Positions 48,328 through 59,883 are shown, counted from the first letter of the stretch. The stretch is DNA of 64,000 nucleotides from Aegilops tauschii subsp. strangulata (GCF_002575655.3 NC_053036.3:158882627-158946626), one strand, 5' to 3'. Notes: generated by a model not told the origin, from the sequence alone. Made by a program: numbers and translations.

Positions 48328-49835
48328 TGATACGTCTCCGTCGTATCTATAATTTTTGATTGTTCCATGCCAATATTCTACAACTTTCATATACTTTTGG
48401 CAACTTTTTATACTATTTTTGGGGACTAACATATTGATCCAGTGCCCAGTGCCAGTTCCTGTTTGTTGCATGTTTTTGTTTCGCTGAATATCCATATCAA
48501 ACAGAGTCCAAATGGGATAAAAACGGACGGAGATTATTTTTGGAATATTCGGAGAATATGGGAAGAAAAATCCACGCGAGACGGTGCCCGAGGGAGGCAC
48601 GAGGAAGGGGGCGCGCCCCTGACCCTCGTGGGCTCCCCGTAAGGCGGTTGATGCCCTTCTTTGGCCGCAAGAAAGCTATTTTTTAGGAAAAAATCACGGC
48701 GAAGATTCAGTCCAATCGGAGTTACGGATCTCCATATATATACGAAACGGTGAAAGGGCAGCAGACAAAACGCAGAAACAGAGAGAGACAGAGAGACAGA
48801 TCCAATCTCGGAGGGGCTCTCGCCCCTCCCATGCCATGGAGGCCAAGGACCAGAGGGGAAACCCTTCTCCCAACTAGGGAGGAGGTCAAGGAAGAAGAAG
48901 AAGAAGGGGCCCGCTCTCCCCTTCTCTTCCGGTGGCGTCGGAACACTCCCGTGGCCACCATCATCATCACCGCAATCTTCACCAACAACTTCACTTCCAT
49001 CATCACCAACTCTTCCCCCTCTATGCAGCGGTGTAACCTCTCTCTTACCCATTGTAATCTCTACTTAAACATGGTGCTCAACGCTATATATTATTTCCCA
49101 ATGATGTATGGCTATCCTATGATGTTTGAGTAGATCCATTTTGTCCTATGGGTTATTTGATGATCAAGATTGGTTTGAATTGAATGTTTTATTATTGGTG
49201 TTGTCCTATGGTGCTCTCCGTGTCGCGCAAGCGTGAGGGATTCCCGCTGTAGGGTTTGCAATATGTTCATGATTTGCTTATGGTGGGTGGCGTGAGTGAT
49301 AGAAGCACAGACCCGAGTAAGTAGGTTGTTTGCGTATGGGATAAAGGGGACTTGATGCATTAATGATATGGTTGGGTTTTACCTTAATGATCTTTAGTAG
49401 TTGCGGATGCTTGCTAGAGTTCCAATCATAAGTGCATATGATCCAAGTAGAGAAAGTATGTTAGCTTATGCCTCTCCCTCAAATAAAATTGCAATAATGA
49501 TTACCGGTCTAGTTATCGATTGCCTAGGGACAAATAACTTTCTCGTGACAAAAAGCTCTCTACTAAAACTAACTTAGTTGTGTCTTCATCTAAACAGCCC
49601 CTAGTTTTTATTTACGCTCTCTTTATTATCTTGCAAACCTATCAAAAAACACCTACAAAGTACTTCTAGTTTCATACTTGTTCTAGGTAAAGCGAACGTT
49701 AAGCGTGCATAGAGTTGTATTGGTGGTCGATAGAACTTGAGGGAATATTTGTTCTACCTTTAGCTCCTCATTGGGTTCGACACTCTTACTTATCGAAAGA
49801 GGCTACAATTGATCCCCTATACTTGTGGGTTATCA
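48328..49835 (+). repeat. 5' LTR of second non-autonomous element
   Basis: TGATACGTCTCCGTCGTATC to CTTGTGGGTTATCA. TATA box TATATATA 48735-48742. A foldback with GGCGCGCC at 48596-48634. The last 60 bases match the Athila LTR end (reverse complement of 15027-15090). Confidence 0.86.
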
Positions 49836-49846
49836 AGACCTTTTTC

Positions 49847-49864
49847 TGGCGCCATTCCCGGGGA
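49847..49864 (+). promoter_or_regulatory. Primer binding site, variant
   Basis: TGGCGCCATTCCCGGGGA, two mismatches from the reference PBS. Confidence 0.75.
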
Positions 49865-49959
49865 GTCATAGCGTGGGGTGAATATTCTCGTGTGTGCTTG
49901 TTTGCTTTATCACTAAGTAATTTTCATTTGTTGTTCTTTGTTATTTTCTATCTTTACTT

Positions 49960-51300
49960 ATGGGTAGGAAACGCAAAATACCAAAAAAATTAGTTGTACC
50001 TACTGAACCAATGGTTGAAGAACCACTCAAAATATATCACACTCCTGAAGCTTTTTACTTGGATCATCTTCGATCCCTATGTGCTCGTGCTGAAACCCCA
50101 ACTAGCTTAGTTGAGGGCAAATCTTTAGATGAGCATGCTTGTTATGTGTGACACCGCATATCTGAAAAAGGGAAACTTTTACTGGGTCAAATTCATCGTT
50201 TGCAATGCTATGCTTGGAATTTATGTGAAATATATGATGTTACTTGTTGTTCTGAAAACCCTAAGAAACACATTCCCTACCAATGTGAGTTTATCGATAA
50301 TGGAATCGTGTCTTCATATGCTAAGGGTGTTTATAATTACTATGATGTTCAACACATTGAAGAATTTGTTGCTTTTAAGGGTGCTTATGAAATTGCTTCT
50401 TTGATTGAAAAGTATGATGCTATTCTTTACAAATCTGAAAATTTTGCCATACTTAAATATTGCTATGATAATTATGCTTCTAATGCCTATGTTAAACCAT
50501 ATATTGAGGACTCCTCCGCTGTCCAAGAAGAGATTAATATTTTGCAGGAGTCTATGGAAGAAGAAATTGATGAAACTGTGAGCTCATTGGATGAAAAAGA
50601 TGACGAGGAGAGCGAAGAACAAAAGGAGCAAGAGCGGATTAGCTACCCGTGCCCACCTTCTAATGAGAGTAACTCTTCAACTCATACATTGTTTAATTTC
50701 CCTTCGTGCTTACCGAAGGATGATTGCTATGATGACTATTATGATCCCATTGATTCTCTTGAAATATCCCTTTTTGATGATGCTTGCTATGCTTGTGGCC
50801 AAGATGCCAATATTAATTATGCTTATGGAGATGAACTTGCTATAGTTCCTTATGTTAAACATGAAATTGTTGCTATTGCACCCACGCATGATAGTCCTAT
50901 TATTTTTTTGAATTCTCCCGACTACACTATATCAGAGAAGTTTGCCTTTATTAAGGATTATATTGATGGGTTGCCTTTTACCATTGCACATGATGATTTT
51001 GATGAGTATAATATGCAAGTGCTTGCTGCTCCTACTTGCAATTATTATGAGAGAGGAACTGTATCTCCACCTCTCTATGTTTCCCACACGATAAAATTGC
51101 AAGAAACTGTTTATACTATGCATTGGCCTTTACTTTGTGTGCATGAATTGTTCTTTTATGACATGCCGATGCATAGGAAGAGAGTTAGACTTCGTTGTTG
51201 CATGATATATGTTGCCTTGTGCTCACTACTAAATGCCAAATCATTGCTAATTAAAATTGGCTTTGATATACCTTGGGATCCGGGTGGATCCATTACTTGA
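49960..51300 (+). pseudogene. Unknown acidic ORF of non-autonomous element, nearly intact
   Basis: One frame of 447 codons, broken only by a TGA at 50149-50151. It starts MGRKRKIPKKLVVPTEPMVE (basic N-terminus). The middle is rich in Asp, Glu and Tyr (EEEIDETVSSLDEKDDEESE and DDCYDDYYD). The C-terminal part is Cys- and Leu-rich with PMHRKRVRLRCC. No gag, protease, RT or integrase signal and no CCHC knuckle are visible. It occupies the gag position directly after the PBS, so a gag-derived or packaging role is possible but not shown. The related frame at 4496-5260 confirms it as a family trait. The clean frame over 1.3 kb suggests that it was under selection until recently. Confidence 0.72.
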
Positions 51301-52352
51301 GCACTATATGCCTAGCTTAATGGCTTTAAAGAAAGCGCTGCCAGGGAGACAACCCGAAAGTTTTAGAGAGTCATTTATTGCTGTTGAGTGCTTTTATATA
51401 GTTTAAAAACAACAAAAATAAAGAGGGGAACCCAAAAAAATTTCAAAAAGAAAAGCGAAAGTGAGAAAGACAAGCATTGTTGAAGTGGGAGCTAGCATTG
51501 AACTTTGTTCATGCTCACGGAAACTTTGTGAATCTTGATTACAGAAACTTTTCAACAAAAATAATTATCCCCTTGTACAATTCCATTGTATTATAAAAAT
51601 AATGTGCCAAGGTTTGCCTTTAGGATGTTTACAATGCTTGTTGGTTTGTATGGTGCATGACAGAAACTTTGGCTGTAGTGCGTGATTTTACATTTTTTTA
51701 CTGGAACGTCAAATGGTTCTGATTCTTTTTGCACTGTCTTTCTATACAAATTGTTTATGTTTCCTAATTTTGGCAGAATTTTTCAAGTATCAGAAGTATG
51801 GTGAATGTTTAGATTATTACAGACTGGTCTATTTTAGACAGATTCTGTTTTTGATGCATAGTTTGCTTGTTTTGATGAAACTATCGATTTATATCAGTGG
51901 ATTAAGCCATGAAAAAGTTATATTACAGTAGACACAATGCAAAAACAAAATATGAATTGGTTTGCAACAGTACTTAGAGTAGTGATTTGCTTTATTACTA
52001 ACGGATCTTACCGAGTTTTCTGTTGAAGTTTTGTGTGGATGAAGTGTTCGATGATCGAGAAGGTCTCGATGTGAGAAGAAGGAAGAGAGGCAAGAGCTCA
52101 AGCTTGGGGGTGCCCGAGGCACCCCAATTAAATATTCAAGGAGACTCAAGCGTCTAAGCTTGGGGATGCCCCGGAAGGCATCCCATCTTTCTTCAACAAG
52201 TATCGGTATGTTTTCGGATTCGTTTCGTTCATGCGATATGTGCAATCTTGGAGCATCTTTTTCATTTAGTTTTCATTTTTCTTTTATGCACCATGCTGGT
52301 ATGAGATAGTCCTTGGTTTATTTATAGAATGCTCTATGCACTTCACTTATAT
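51301..52352 (+). other. Non-coding tail of second non-autonomous element
   Basis: Begins with the AAGAAAGCGCTGCC ... GGGAGACAACCC word shared with 5521-5560. Otherwise AT-rich and without a gene. Confidence 0.6.
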
Positions 52353-52935
52353 CTTGCTGGTAACGAGATTGAACTAGGTATTGAGATACCGACGATCGAA
52401 TCTCGGGCAAGTAACATGTCGATGACAAAGGGAACAACGTATGTTGATATGCGGTTTGACCGATAAAGATCTTCATAGAATATGTAGGAGCCAATATGAG
52501 CATCCAGGTTCCGCTATTGGTTATTGACCGGAGACATGTCTCGGTCATGTCTGCATTGTTCTCGAACCCGTAGGGTCCGCACGCTTAAAGTTCTATGACG
52601 ATCTGTATTATGAGTTTATGTGTTTTGATGTACCAAAGGTAGTTCGGAGTCCCGGATGAGATCGGGGACATGACGAGGAGTCTCGAAATGGTCGATATGT
52701 AAAGATCGATATATTGGATGACTATATTCGGACATCGGAAAGGTTCCGAGTGGTTCGGGTATTTTTCGGAGTACCTGGGAGTTACGGGAATACGGGGAAG
52801 AAGTATATGGGCCTTATTGGGCTTTAGGGGAGAGAGAGAGAGAGGGGCAGGCTACGCGCGCCCCAAGGCCTAGTCCGAATTGGACTAGGGGGAGGGGATG
52901 CGCCCCCTCCTTCCTTCTCTTCTTTCTTCCCCTTC
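52353..52935 (+). mobile_element. Angela-like LTR fragment, forward
   Basis: It contains GGTTCCGCTATTGGTTATTG, ACCCGTAGGGTCCGCACGCT and AGGAGTCTCGAAATGGTCGA, the forward counterpart of 10950-11430. It ends where the Tat element starts. Confidence 0.85.
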
Positions 52936-53451
52936 TGTTGAGGATATAGACCTTGGAGTCACCCGCCAGGAGGGCCGGGTTATTCTAAGGGTCATTGCCA
53001 GAAGCCCGGAGCTAAGTGTCAAGATAATGGGCCAGAGATGGGCTGAGACCCGGATATGGCTTAAAGCCTGTAGTTACAATCATTGTTATAGTAGGCTTGT
53101 AGTGTAAGGCAAGTATTGTTCAGAGTCCGAGCCGGACGCTCTTATGAGCCGGCCGAGACTCTAAGGGCTGCTGGGCGTCAGCCTCCCTATATAAAGGGAG
53201 GACCCGGCAGCGGTTTAAGGGCAACAACAACCTCATCGAGAACCGGGCATAGCTGTTTAGCTCCCTGGCGATCGTAACCCTAATCAATAACACCCCAAAC
53301 TGGACGTAGGCTTTCACCTTCACCGTAAGGGGCCGAACCAGTATAAACCCTCGTGTTCCTTGTCCCGCATAACCCCTTCAAGCTTCCTAGTTGCGATGGC
53401 TCCACGACTAAGTCCTAACTCAAGGACATCTGCCGTGACAATTCCACGACA
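52936..53451 (+). repeat. 5' LTR of Tat element
   Basis: 516 bases, TGTTGAGGATATAGACC to ATTCCACGACA. TATA box TATATAAA at 53188-53195. Unlike the other LTRs here, no foldback is seen. Confidence 0.9.
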
Positions 53452-56024
53452 GTTGGCGCCCACCGTGGGGCCGGCGCACGGTGGATTTGAGTTCTTGAAG
53501 GGCAGCTTCGAAGGGCTCAAGGGATACGCCGTAGACCGGATGACCAAGAGTCGTCGCGGCAAGCTCTACATCGACGACGAGGACTGGGGCCCCGACGCCG
53601 GCTCAATTGAGTACGGGTACCGGGTCCCCTTTGGCGGAATTCATGTCTTTATTGGCAAGATCGGTGAGCCGGGCCCCGAGCCGGATCTCTGCGCTGATCT
53701 CATCGAAACGGCTCGGCGCGCACGACCCGCCCGGGCCCGGCCTGCCTTAAGGCGTGCCTTTGTGGGATGCATCCACGAAGGGCCCTCTGATCCATCCGGG
53801 TCCGGTGATGAGGCGGCCGCCGGCTCTGACGGTGAGTCGGCCACTGATGAGTCAAACTCATTGTACCAACTTCAAGATGGCAGGCTCATAGGTTGTTCCG
53901 ACGGTGACAGTATTCCGGACCTTTTCGAGCCGCCAAGTCAGGTTGGAGTTTTTATGGCTGGTGCGCAGCCTGTTCAGAACCCTGCTGCTGGAGCAGGAAA
54001 CCCGGTGCCTTCTCCGGCTCAGGTGCTGATGGATCTCACGGACAAGATGACGGCCCTGTTAACCGCCACGGTTGACCCGGCGGATCAAGCCCAGCATGAT
54101 GCGGAGGTGGCACAGTTGAAATTGGATCTGATAAAGGCTAAAGAGGATCTTGCAGCGGAAGGGATCAGGCTGGCTGCGGAGCGGGCGGCTCTCGACGCCC
54201 GGACTCAGTTGATTCAGGCGCAGTCCTTACAACTCACGATGGATCAGAACGCGGCCAACGAGGTCATGAGAAGGAGGCATTAGAAGGCCCAGTCTCGACT
54301 CCCGCCGGTTTACGATCCACGCAATCTCTTCAACACGCCGGGTGCAGGATCCAGTAACCCGCCAGGGGTCATAGCACCCGGGTCTGGACCCCTTATTCAG
54401 CCACGAGTGATGGGGCCTCCCCAGGTGCCCCCTGCCCCGCCTCAGTATGTGCCAATAGCCCCGGGTCATTATAATAACCCGCTGGAGAACATGGTCGCTG
54501 CGGCAGCACGGCTGGCGGCTCTCCCAGTTGACGACGACTCCCCGACGGCTATTGAAACCCGTCGGGTCAGGGAACTGCTTCAGACAGCACTGGCGAAGCA
54601 AGAGGCATACTCCTACAGCCGGGACAGGATCCACTCAACCCCTCGACCAGGCCAGAGCCCGAGTTACAGCCGGCACATAGTCTCAGCGACCGGCTCAAGT
54701 AATGTCCGACGCCATGACCCGCCCCCTGGTCATGGCCCGGCTCATAATGGAGCCTTCTACGCAACAGACCAAGCGCGGCGAGAGGTGGAGCAAGCGCCTC
54801 AATTGACGGCTTACCAGACCACCCCGGCGTATCCAACGACGTCCGTTGATGTGGGAATTTCTACTAGGACCGGGGGTGTCCCTTGTTTGGTACCAGCCAT
54901 CCGTAATGAACGTCTGCCTAAGGACTTCAAGGGCCCTAGGAAGGTGCCTAACTATACAGCGGACTTACAGCCTGCAGCCTGGATTGAGAGTTATGAGATG
55001 GCCATGGAATTGCTGGAGGTCAGTGAGGCGGCCATGGCCAAATATTTTACCATGATGTTAGATGGAACTGCCCGCACGTGGTTGAAAGGGTTACCACCGA
55101 ACTCCGTTGGGTCTTGGGCTGAGCTGAAAGCCCGGTTCATTCAAAACTTCAAAGAGACCTGCAGGCAGTCTATGTCAATTGTGGATTTGACTAACTGTAA
55201 GCAGCAGGAGGGTGAGTCCACGACCCATTGGGTTCGCCGGGTCAAGGAGATCATACATTCATCAGATAAGATGGATGCCGGCTCTGCAGTCTTAATGTTG
55301 GAACAGAACTGTCGCTTTGTGCCCCTTAAGATGAAGCTTGGGCGGCTCAAGCGCGACTGCACTGATATGGGTACCCTAATGGCGGCTCTTGTCAAGTACG
55401 CCGATTCCGATGGTACCAAGGATCCCCCTTCAGATGATGAAAGGGCAGGGAAGGGAAAGAAGAATGGCAACGGCAAGGGTCCTCAGTTTAACCCGGGGAA
55501 CCAAGGAGGAGGCAAGCGTAAGGCCGATGGCAGCCTAGAGTTTGTAGCCAACACCAACTCTCAAGGTAATAACCAGCGACGCAAGGGGAGGCCCCCTCCC
55601 CGAGGCGGCGGGTCAGGACCTTCCCTGGAGCAGCTGTTGAAGGAACCTTGTCCGAGACACGGCTCTAGAGAGAAGCCAGCGACTCATCTGTGGAAGGATT
55701 GTGCTATCATGAAGGCCTTTAAAAACTACAATGGTCCGAGTAGCGGCTTTCATGGCCCGGGCGGCGGTTCAAATTCCGGTCCTCAGAACGGTCAAGGGGG
55801 CTTTAATCAACAGTCCGGTCAGGGTCACCAACAGCAGCAGGGGGGTTATCAGACCAACCCGAAGCAGCTTAGCGGTGGACAGTATCACGTGTTCACCACT
55901 AGTTTGTGCAAACGAGACGAGAAGCTTCACAAGAGGGCTGTTAATGTTGTTGAGCCGGCGGTTCCACGCTACTTACGGTGGTCTGAGCAGCCCATAGTGT
56001 GGAGTAGGGAGGATCACCCCCCCG
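53396..56024 (+). pseudogene. Gag of Tat element
   Basis: The first ATG in frame is at 53396, still within the LTR. The frame crosses the PBS, which suits an mRNA that starts in the LTR. A coiled-coil-like segment (about 54100-54270: LIKAKEDLAAEGIRLAAERA) precedes a TAG at 54281-54283. The gag core lies at about 54930-55370 (FTMMLDGTARTWLKGLPPNS and ARFIQNFKETCRQ). A Cys/His word CPRHGSREKPATHLWKDC follows (about 55650-55705). A Gly/Gln-rich tail leads to the protease. A frame change at the 7-C run 56017-56023 separates gag from PR. Role: capsid and packaging. Confidence 0.88.
53454..53470 (+). promoter_or_regulatory. Primer binding site of Tat element
   Basis: TGGCGCCCACCGTGGGG starts 2 bases after the LTR. 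It differs from the tRNA-Asp type; I could not assign the tRNA. Confidence 0.7.
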
Positions 56025-56679
56025 GGTGGATAACCCGGGCCACCTGGCCTTAGTGGTGGCTCCTCAGGTGGGAGGCTATAAGTTCACAAAGGTACTCATG
56101 GATGGAGGCAGCAGCATCAACATCCTCTATTATGAGACTTTCCGTCGTATGGGGCTAGTCGATAAGAACCTCAGTCAGTCAAATACTATCTTCCATGGTG
56201 TGGTACCCGGTAAGTCGGCTTATCCAGTCGGCAAAATCAAACTGGAAGTGGCTTTTGGTGATGAGAACAACTACAGGGTGGAGAAGTTGGCCTTTGAGGT
56301 GGTCAAGATAAGAAGTCCATACCACGCTATATTTGGACGGCTGGCTTACGCCAAGTTCATGGCACGGCCGTGTTATGTGTACTTACAGCTCAAGATGCCG
56401 GGTCACAATGGGACCATTACGGTTCACGGCAGCCGGAAAGTGGCTCTGGAGTGTGAGGAAGGTGACGCAGCTTATGCAGAGTCTGTTTGCGCCACAGAAG
56501 AGTTGAAATTTTATAAAGACAATGTTGACCCAACAGATATGACCTCTCTAAAAAAGCCAACCACAGAGAATGAACCAGCAATGAAATTTAAATCAGCTGA
56601 TGAGACTAAACTTGTTGATTTTGTTCCGGGTGACTCGTCTCAGCAGTTTAGCATCAGTGCAAATCTGGACCCGAAATAG
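56025..56679 (+). pseudogene. Aspartic protease of Tat element
   Basis: The frame contains FTKVLMDGGSSINILYYETF with D-G-G-S as the active-site word (about 56098-56112). IRSPYHAIFGRLAYAKF matches the downstream protease motif. The frame ends with TAG at 56677-56679. The pol frame follows without frame change, so this stop is a point mutation rather than a normal boundary. Confidence 0.85.
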
Positions 56680-59600
56680 GAAAGCGCGCTCATCGAGTTC
56701 ATCTGTGAGAATAGGGACATCTTCGCGTGGAAGCCTTCTGACATGCCAGGTGTAGCTAGAGAACTCGCTGAGCACACTCTCAATATTGATCCAAAATTTA
56801 AGCCGGTCAGACAGTTCCTTCGGCGGTTTAACGAAGAGAGGCGGAAAGCTATTGGTGAAGAAGTGGCCCGGCTCTTGGCAGCCGGGTTCATTGTTGAGGT
56901 TTTTCACCCGGAGTGGTTGGCTAACCCGGTGCTCGTACTCAAGAAGAACGGCACCTGGCGGATGTGTGTGGACTACACGGACTTGAACAAGGCGTGTCCG
57001 GCTGATCCTTTTGCTCCCCCCCGTATTGATCAAATCATTGACGCTACGGCAGGTTGTGCACGCTTGAGTTTCTTGGATGCCTATTCCGGGTATCATCAGA
57101 TTAAGATGGCAGTTAAGGACCAGGAGAAGACGGCGTTCATCAGTCCCTTTGGAGCCTTCTGCTATGTGTCTATGCCTTTTGGACTCAAGTGTGCACAGGC
57201 GACTTACCAGCGTTGTGTACAGAATTGTCTTCATAAACAGATCGGGCGCAATTTTCACGCTTACGTGGATGATATTGTGGTTAAATCCATCAAGGAGGAA
57301 ACCCTGATAGATGACTTAAGGGAAACCTTCGATAATCTCCGGGTCTACAAGATGATGCTCAACCCGGCCAAGTGTGTTTTTGGTGTTCCTGCAGGCAAAC
57401 TATTGGGCTTCTTGGTTTCTGACAGAGGCATTGAGGCTAACCCGGAGAAGATCAAGGCTATCACCTCCCTAGCTAAGCCGGCATGTATAAATGACGTTCA
57501 GCGTTTGGCGGGTCGCATCGCTGCTTTAAGCCGGTTTATAAGCCGTTTGGGTGAGAAGGCTATGCCTCTATATCAGTTGATGAAGAAGACTGATAACTTT
57601 ATCTGGAATGATGCAGCTAATACCGCTTTTGAGGATTTGAAAAAGCAACTGGCAGAGCCCCCCGTCCTTACTGCTCCGATTGATAAGGAGCCCTTGCTAC
57701 TATATGTAGCGGCAAATGCACAAGCTGTCAGCGTGGCTATTGTTGTGGAGCGCAAGGAGGCGGGTAAGGAGCATCCGGTTCAGCGGCCGGTTTATTATGT
57801 CAGCGAGGTGGTCATTGAGTCCAAGCAGCGGTACCCGCATTGGCAGAAGCTCGTATACGGTGTGTTCATGGCGAGCCGGAAGCTCAAACATTATTTTCAG
57901 GGTCATCCCATCACTGTGGTCAGTTCTGCCCCCCTTGGTGATATTATCCAGAACAGAGAGGCTACAGGGAGAATTGCTAAGTGGGCTATAGAACTTGGAC
58001 CTCATGGCCTCAAATATGTGCCACGCACTGCTGTTAAGTCTCAGGCCTTGGTGGATTTCATCAATGATTGGACGGAGTCTCAAGTGCCTGAGCAAAAGCC
58101 GGATAACACTTATTGGACTATCCACTTCGATGGGTCCAGACAGTTGGAGGGCTCGGGGGCTGGTGTTGTATTGGCTTCCCCTAAAGGTGACAAGTTCCAT
58201 TATGTGCTACGGTTGATGTTTCCTTGCACTAACAATGCGGCTGAATACGAAGCTTTGCTCCACGGTCTTCGGGTGGCTAAGGAGATGAGCTTAAGCCGGG
58301 TAAGGTGCTTTGGGGATTCAGATTTGGTGGCTCAACAAGTATCAGGCACCTGGGATTCTAAGGATCCCCTCATGGCGGCTTATCGTCGCGAGGTTGATGC
58401 CATTGCTGGGCACTTTCAGGGATACCAAGTGGAGCACATTGATCGTAGGAAGAACGAGGCGGCTGATGCTTTAAGCCGGCTAGGCTCTCAGCGAAAGCCG
58501 GTGCCGCCTAACACTTTCCTGGATGTCCTGTATAACCCCTCGGTTAAGTTGCCTACAGAAGAAGACTTGGCTATCCCTGACCCGGAGGCGCGACTGGTGG
58601 CGGCTCTTCATGTCATACCAGACTGGACAATGCCATATCTGGCTTACATAACCCGGGGAGAATTGCCGGAGGATGAAACTCTGGCCAGGCAAATAACCCG
58701 GCGGGCTAAGTCAATGATTGTTATCGATGGCGAGTTGCATCATCGCAGTGTTTCAGGGGCATTTCAGCGTTGTATCTCCCCTGAGGAAGGTCAAGAGATC
58801 TTGCGCGAGATCCATGAAGGGGATTGTGGCCATCATGCCGGTTCAAAATCTCTTGTAGCCAAGGCTTTCCGTCATGGTTTTTATTGGCTGACGGCTCACG
58901 CTGATGTAGAGGACTTGGTCAGTAAATGCGATGGTTGCCAAAGGTTCTCACGACGGGCTCATGTGCCGGCTCAGGAGTTGAGGATGATCCCAATCACTTG
59001 GCCCTTTGCGGTCTGGGGGCTTGATATGGTTGGGCCTTTTAAACGATCCAAGGATAAGAAGACCCACCTCTTGGTGGCCGTTGACAAATTCACGAAGTGG
59101 GTGGAGGCTGAGCCAGTTAGCAAGTGCGATGCAGCCACGGCGGTTCAATTTATGAAAAAGGTGATTTTCCGCTTCGGCTTTCCGCACAGCATCATAACTG
59201 ACAATGGCACCAATTTATCCAAGGGTGCTATGGAAGAATTTTGTCAACGGGAGCATATCCGACTTGATGTTTCCTCAGTGGCTCACCCCCAATCGAATGG
59301 TCAAGCTGAGAGAGCTAACCAGGAGATTCTGAAGGGCATCAAACCCCGGCTTTTGGTCCCTTTGCAACGGACGCCGGGTTGTTGGGTGGAGGAGCTGCCC
59401 TCCGTCTTATGGAGCATCAACACTACTCCTAATAGGTCTACTGGCTTCACGCCTTTCTTCATGGTTTATGGAGCAGAAGCAGTCCTCCCCAGTGACATCC
59501 GTCACGATTCGCCTCGTGTGGCGGCTTATGTTGAGACGGATAATGAACAAGCGCGCCAAGATGCTCTGGACTTGTTGGACGAACAACGTGATGTGGCGGC

Positions 59601-59883
59601 AGCCCGTTCAGCGATTTACCAACAAGACCTGCGCCGTTATCATAGCCGCCGGGTCAAATCCCGGGTCTTCCAGGAAGGCGACCTTGTGCTCCGGCTCATC
59701 CAGGATCAAACTGATGCACACAAGTTATCCCCACCTTGGGAAGGGCCCTTTGTGGTCAGTAAGAACTTGCACAACGGGTCATATTATCTCATTGATATTC
59801 GGGAACATAAGGATTCGCGTAAATCTGAGGAGGAGACCCGTCGGCCATGGAATATAGCTCAGCTTCGGCCTTACTACACTTGA
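56680..59883 (+). CDS. Pol of Tat element: RT, RNase H, archaeal-type RNase H, integrase
   Basis: An open frame from 56680; the first ATG is 56743 (1046 residues). RT: CVDYTDLNKACP, FLDAYSGYHQIK and the YVDD box at 57262-57273. RNase H with weakened motifs follows. Then a second RNase H: Asp in IHFDGS, Glu in NNAAEYEAL, Asp in FGDSDLVAQQ, Asp in NEAADALSRL (about 58120-58490). Integrase: HHAG ... CDGCQRF, Asp in WGLDMVGPF, Asp in IITDNGTN, Glu in NGQAERANQEI, then a GPF-type C-terminus (WEGPFVVSKNL). It lacks a chromodomain. All catalytic residues that I can read are present. Role: reverse transcription and integration. Confidence 0.93.
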   Translation, partial: ESALIEFICENRDIFAWKPSDMPGVARELAEHTLNIDPKFKPVRQFLRRFNEERRKAIGEEVARLLAAGFIVEVFHPEWLANPVLVLKKNGTWRMCVDYTDLNKACPADPFAPPRIDQIIDATAGCARLSFLDAYSGYHQIKMAVKDQEKTAFISPFGAFCYVSMPFGLKCAQATYQRCVQNCLHKQIGRNFHAYVDDIVVKSIKEETLIDDLRETFDNLRVYKMMLNPAKCVFGVPAGKLLGFLVSDRGIEANPEKIKAITSLAKPACINDVQRLAGRIAALSRFISRLGEKAMPLYQLMKKTDNFIWNDAANTAFEDLKKQLAEPPVLTAPIDKEPLLLYVAANAQAVSVAIVVERKEAGKEHPVQRPVYYVSEVVIESKQRYPHWQKLVYGVFMASRKLKHYFQGHPITVVSSAPLGDIIQNREATGRIAKWAIELGPHGLKYVPRTAVKSQALVDFINDWTESQVPEQKPDNTYWTIHFDGSRQLEGSGAGVVLASPKGDKFHYVLRLMFPCTNNAAEYEALLHGLRVAKEMSLSRVRCFGDSDLVAQQVSGTWDSKDPLMAAYRREVDAIAGHFQGYQVEHIDRRKNEAADALSRLGSQRKPVPPNTFLDVLYNPSVKLPTEEDLAIPDPEARLVAALHVIPDWTMPYLAYITRGELPEDETLARQITRRAKSMIVIDGELHHRSVSGAFQRCISPEEGQEILREIHEGDCGHHAGSKSLVAKAFRHGFYWLTAHADVEDLVSKCDGCQRFSRRAHVPAQELRMIPITWPFAVWGLDMVGPFKRSKDKKTHLLVAVDKFTKWVEAEPVSKCDAATAVQFMKKVIFRFGFPHSIITDNGTNLSKGAMEEFCQREHIRLDVSSVAHPQSNGQAERANQEILKGIKPRLLVPLQRTPGCWVEELPSVLWSINTTPNRSTGFTPFFMVYGAEAVLPSDIRHDSPRVAAYVETDNEQARQDALDLLDEQRDVAAARSAIYQQDLRRYHSRRVKSRVFQEGDLVLRLIQDQTDAHKLSPPWEGPFVVSKNLHNGSYYLIDIREHKDSRKSEEETRRPWNIAQLRPYYT

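Larger units (their letters stand above)
48328..52352 (+). mobile_element. Second non-autonomous Gypsy-like element, 3' truncated
   Basis: 5' LTR (48328-49835), PBS, one long ORF, then an AT-rich tail with two AAGCTTGGGG(G/A)TGCCC motifs at about 52099 and 52157. The 3' LTR is absent, and at about 52353 sequence changes to an Angela-like LTR. No pol. It belongs with the 2706-10513 type. Confidence 0.82.

Noticed and set aside
48534..49052. 172-codon minus frame
   Set aside because: It is antisense to the promoter and leader of an LTR (48328-49835), with biased composition and no domain.
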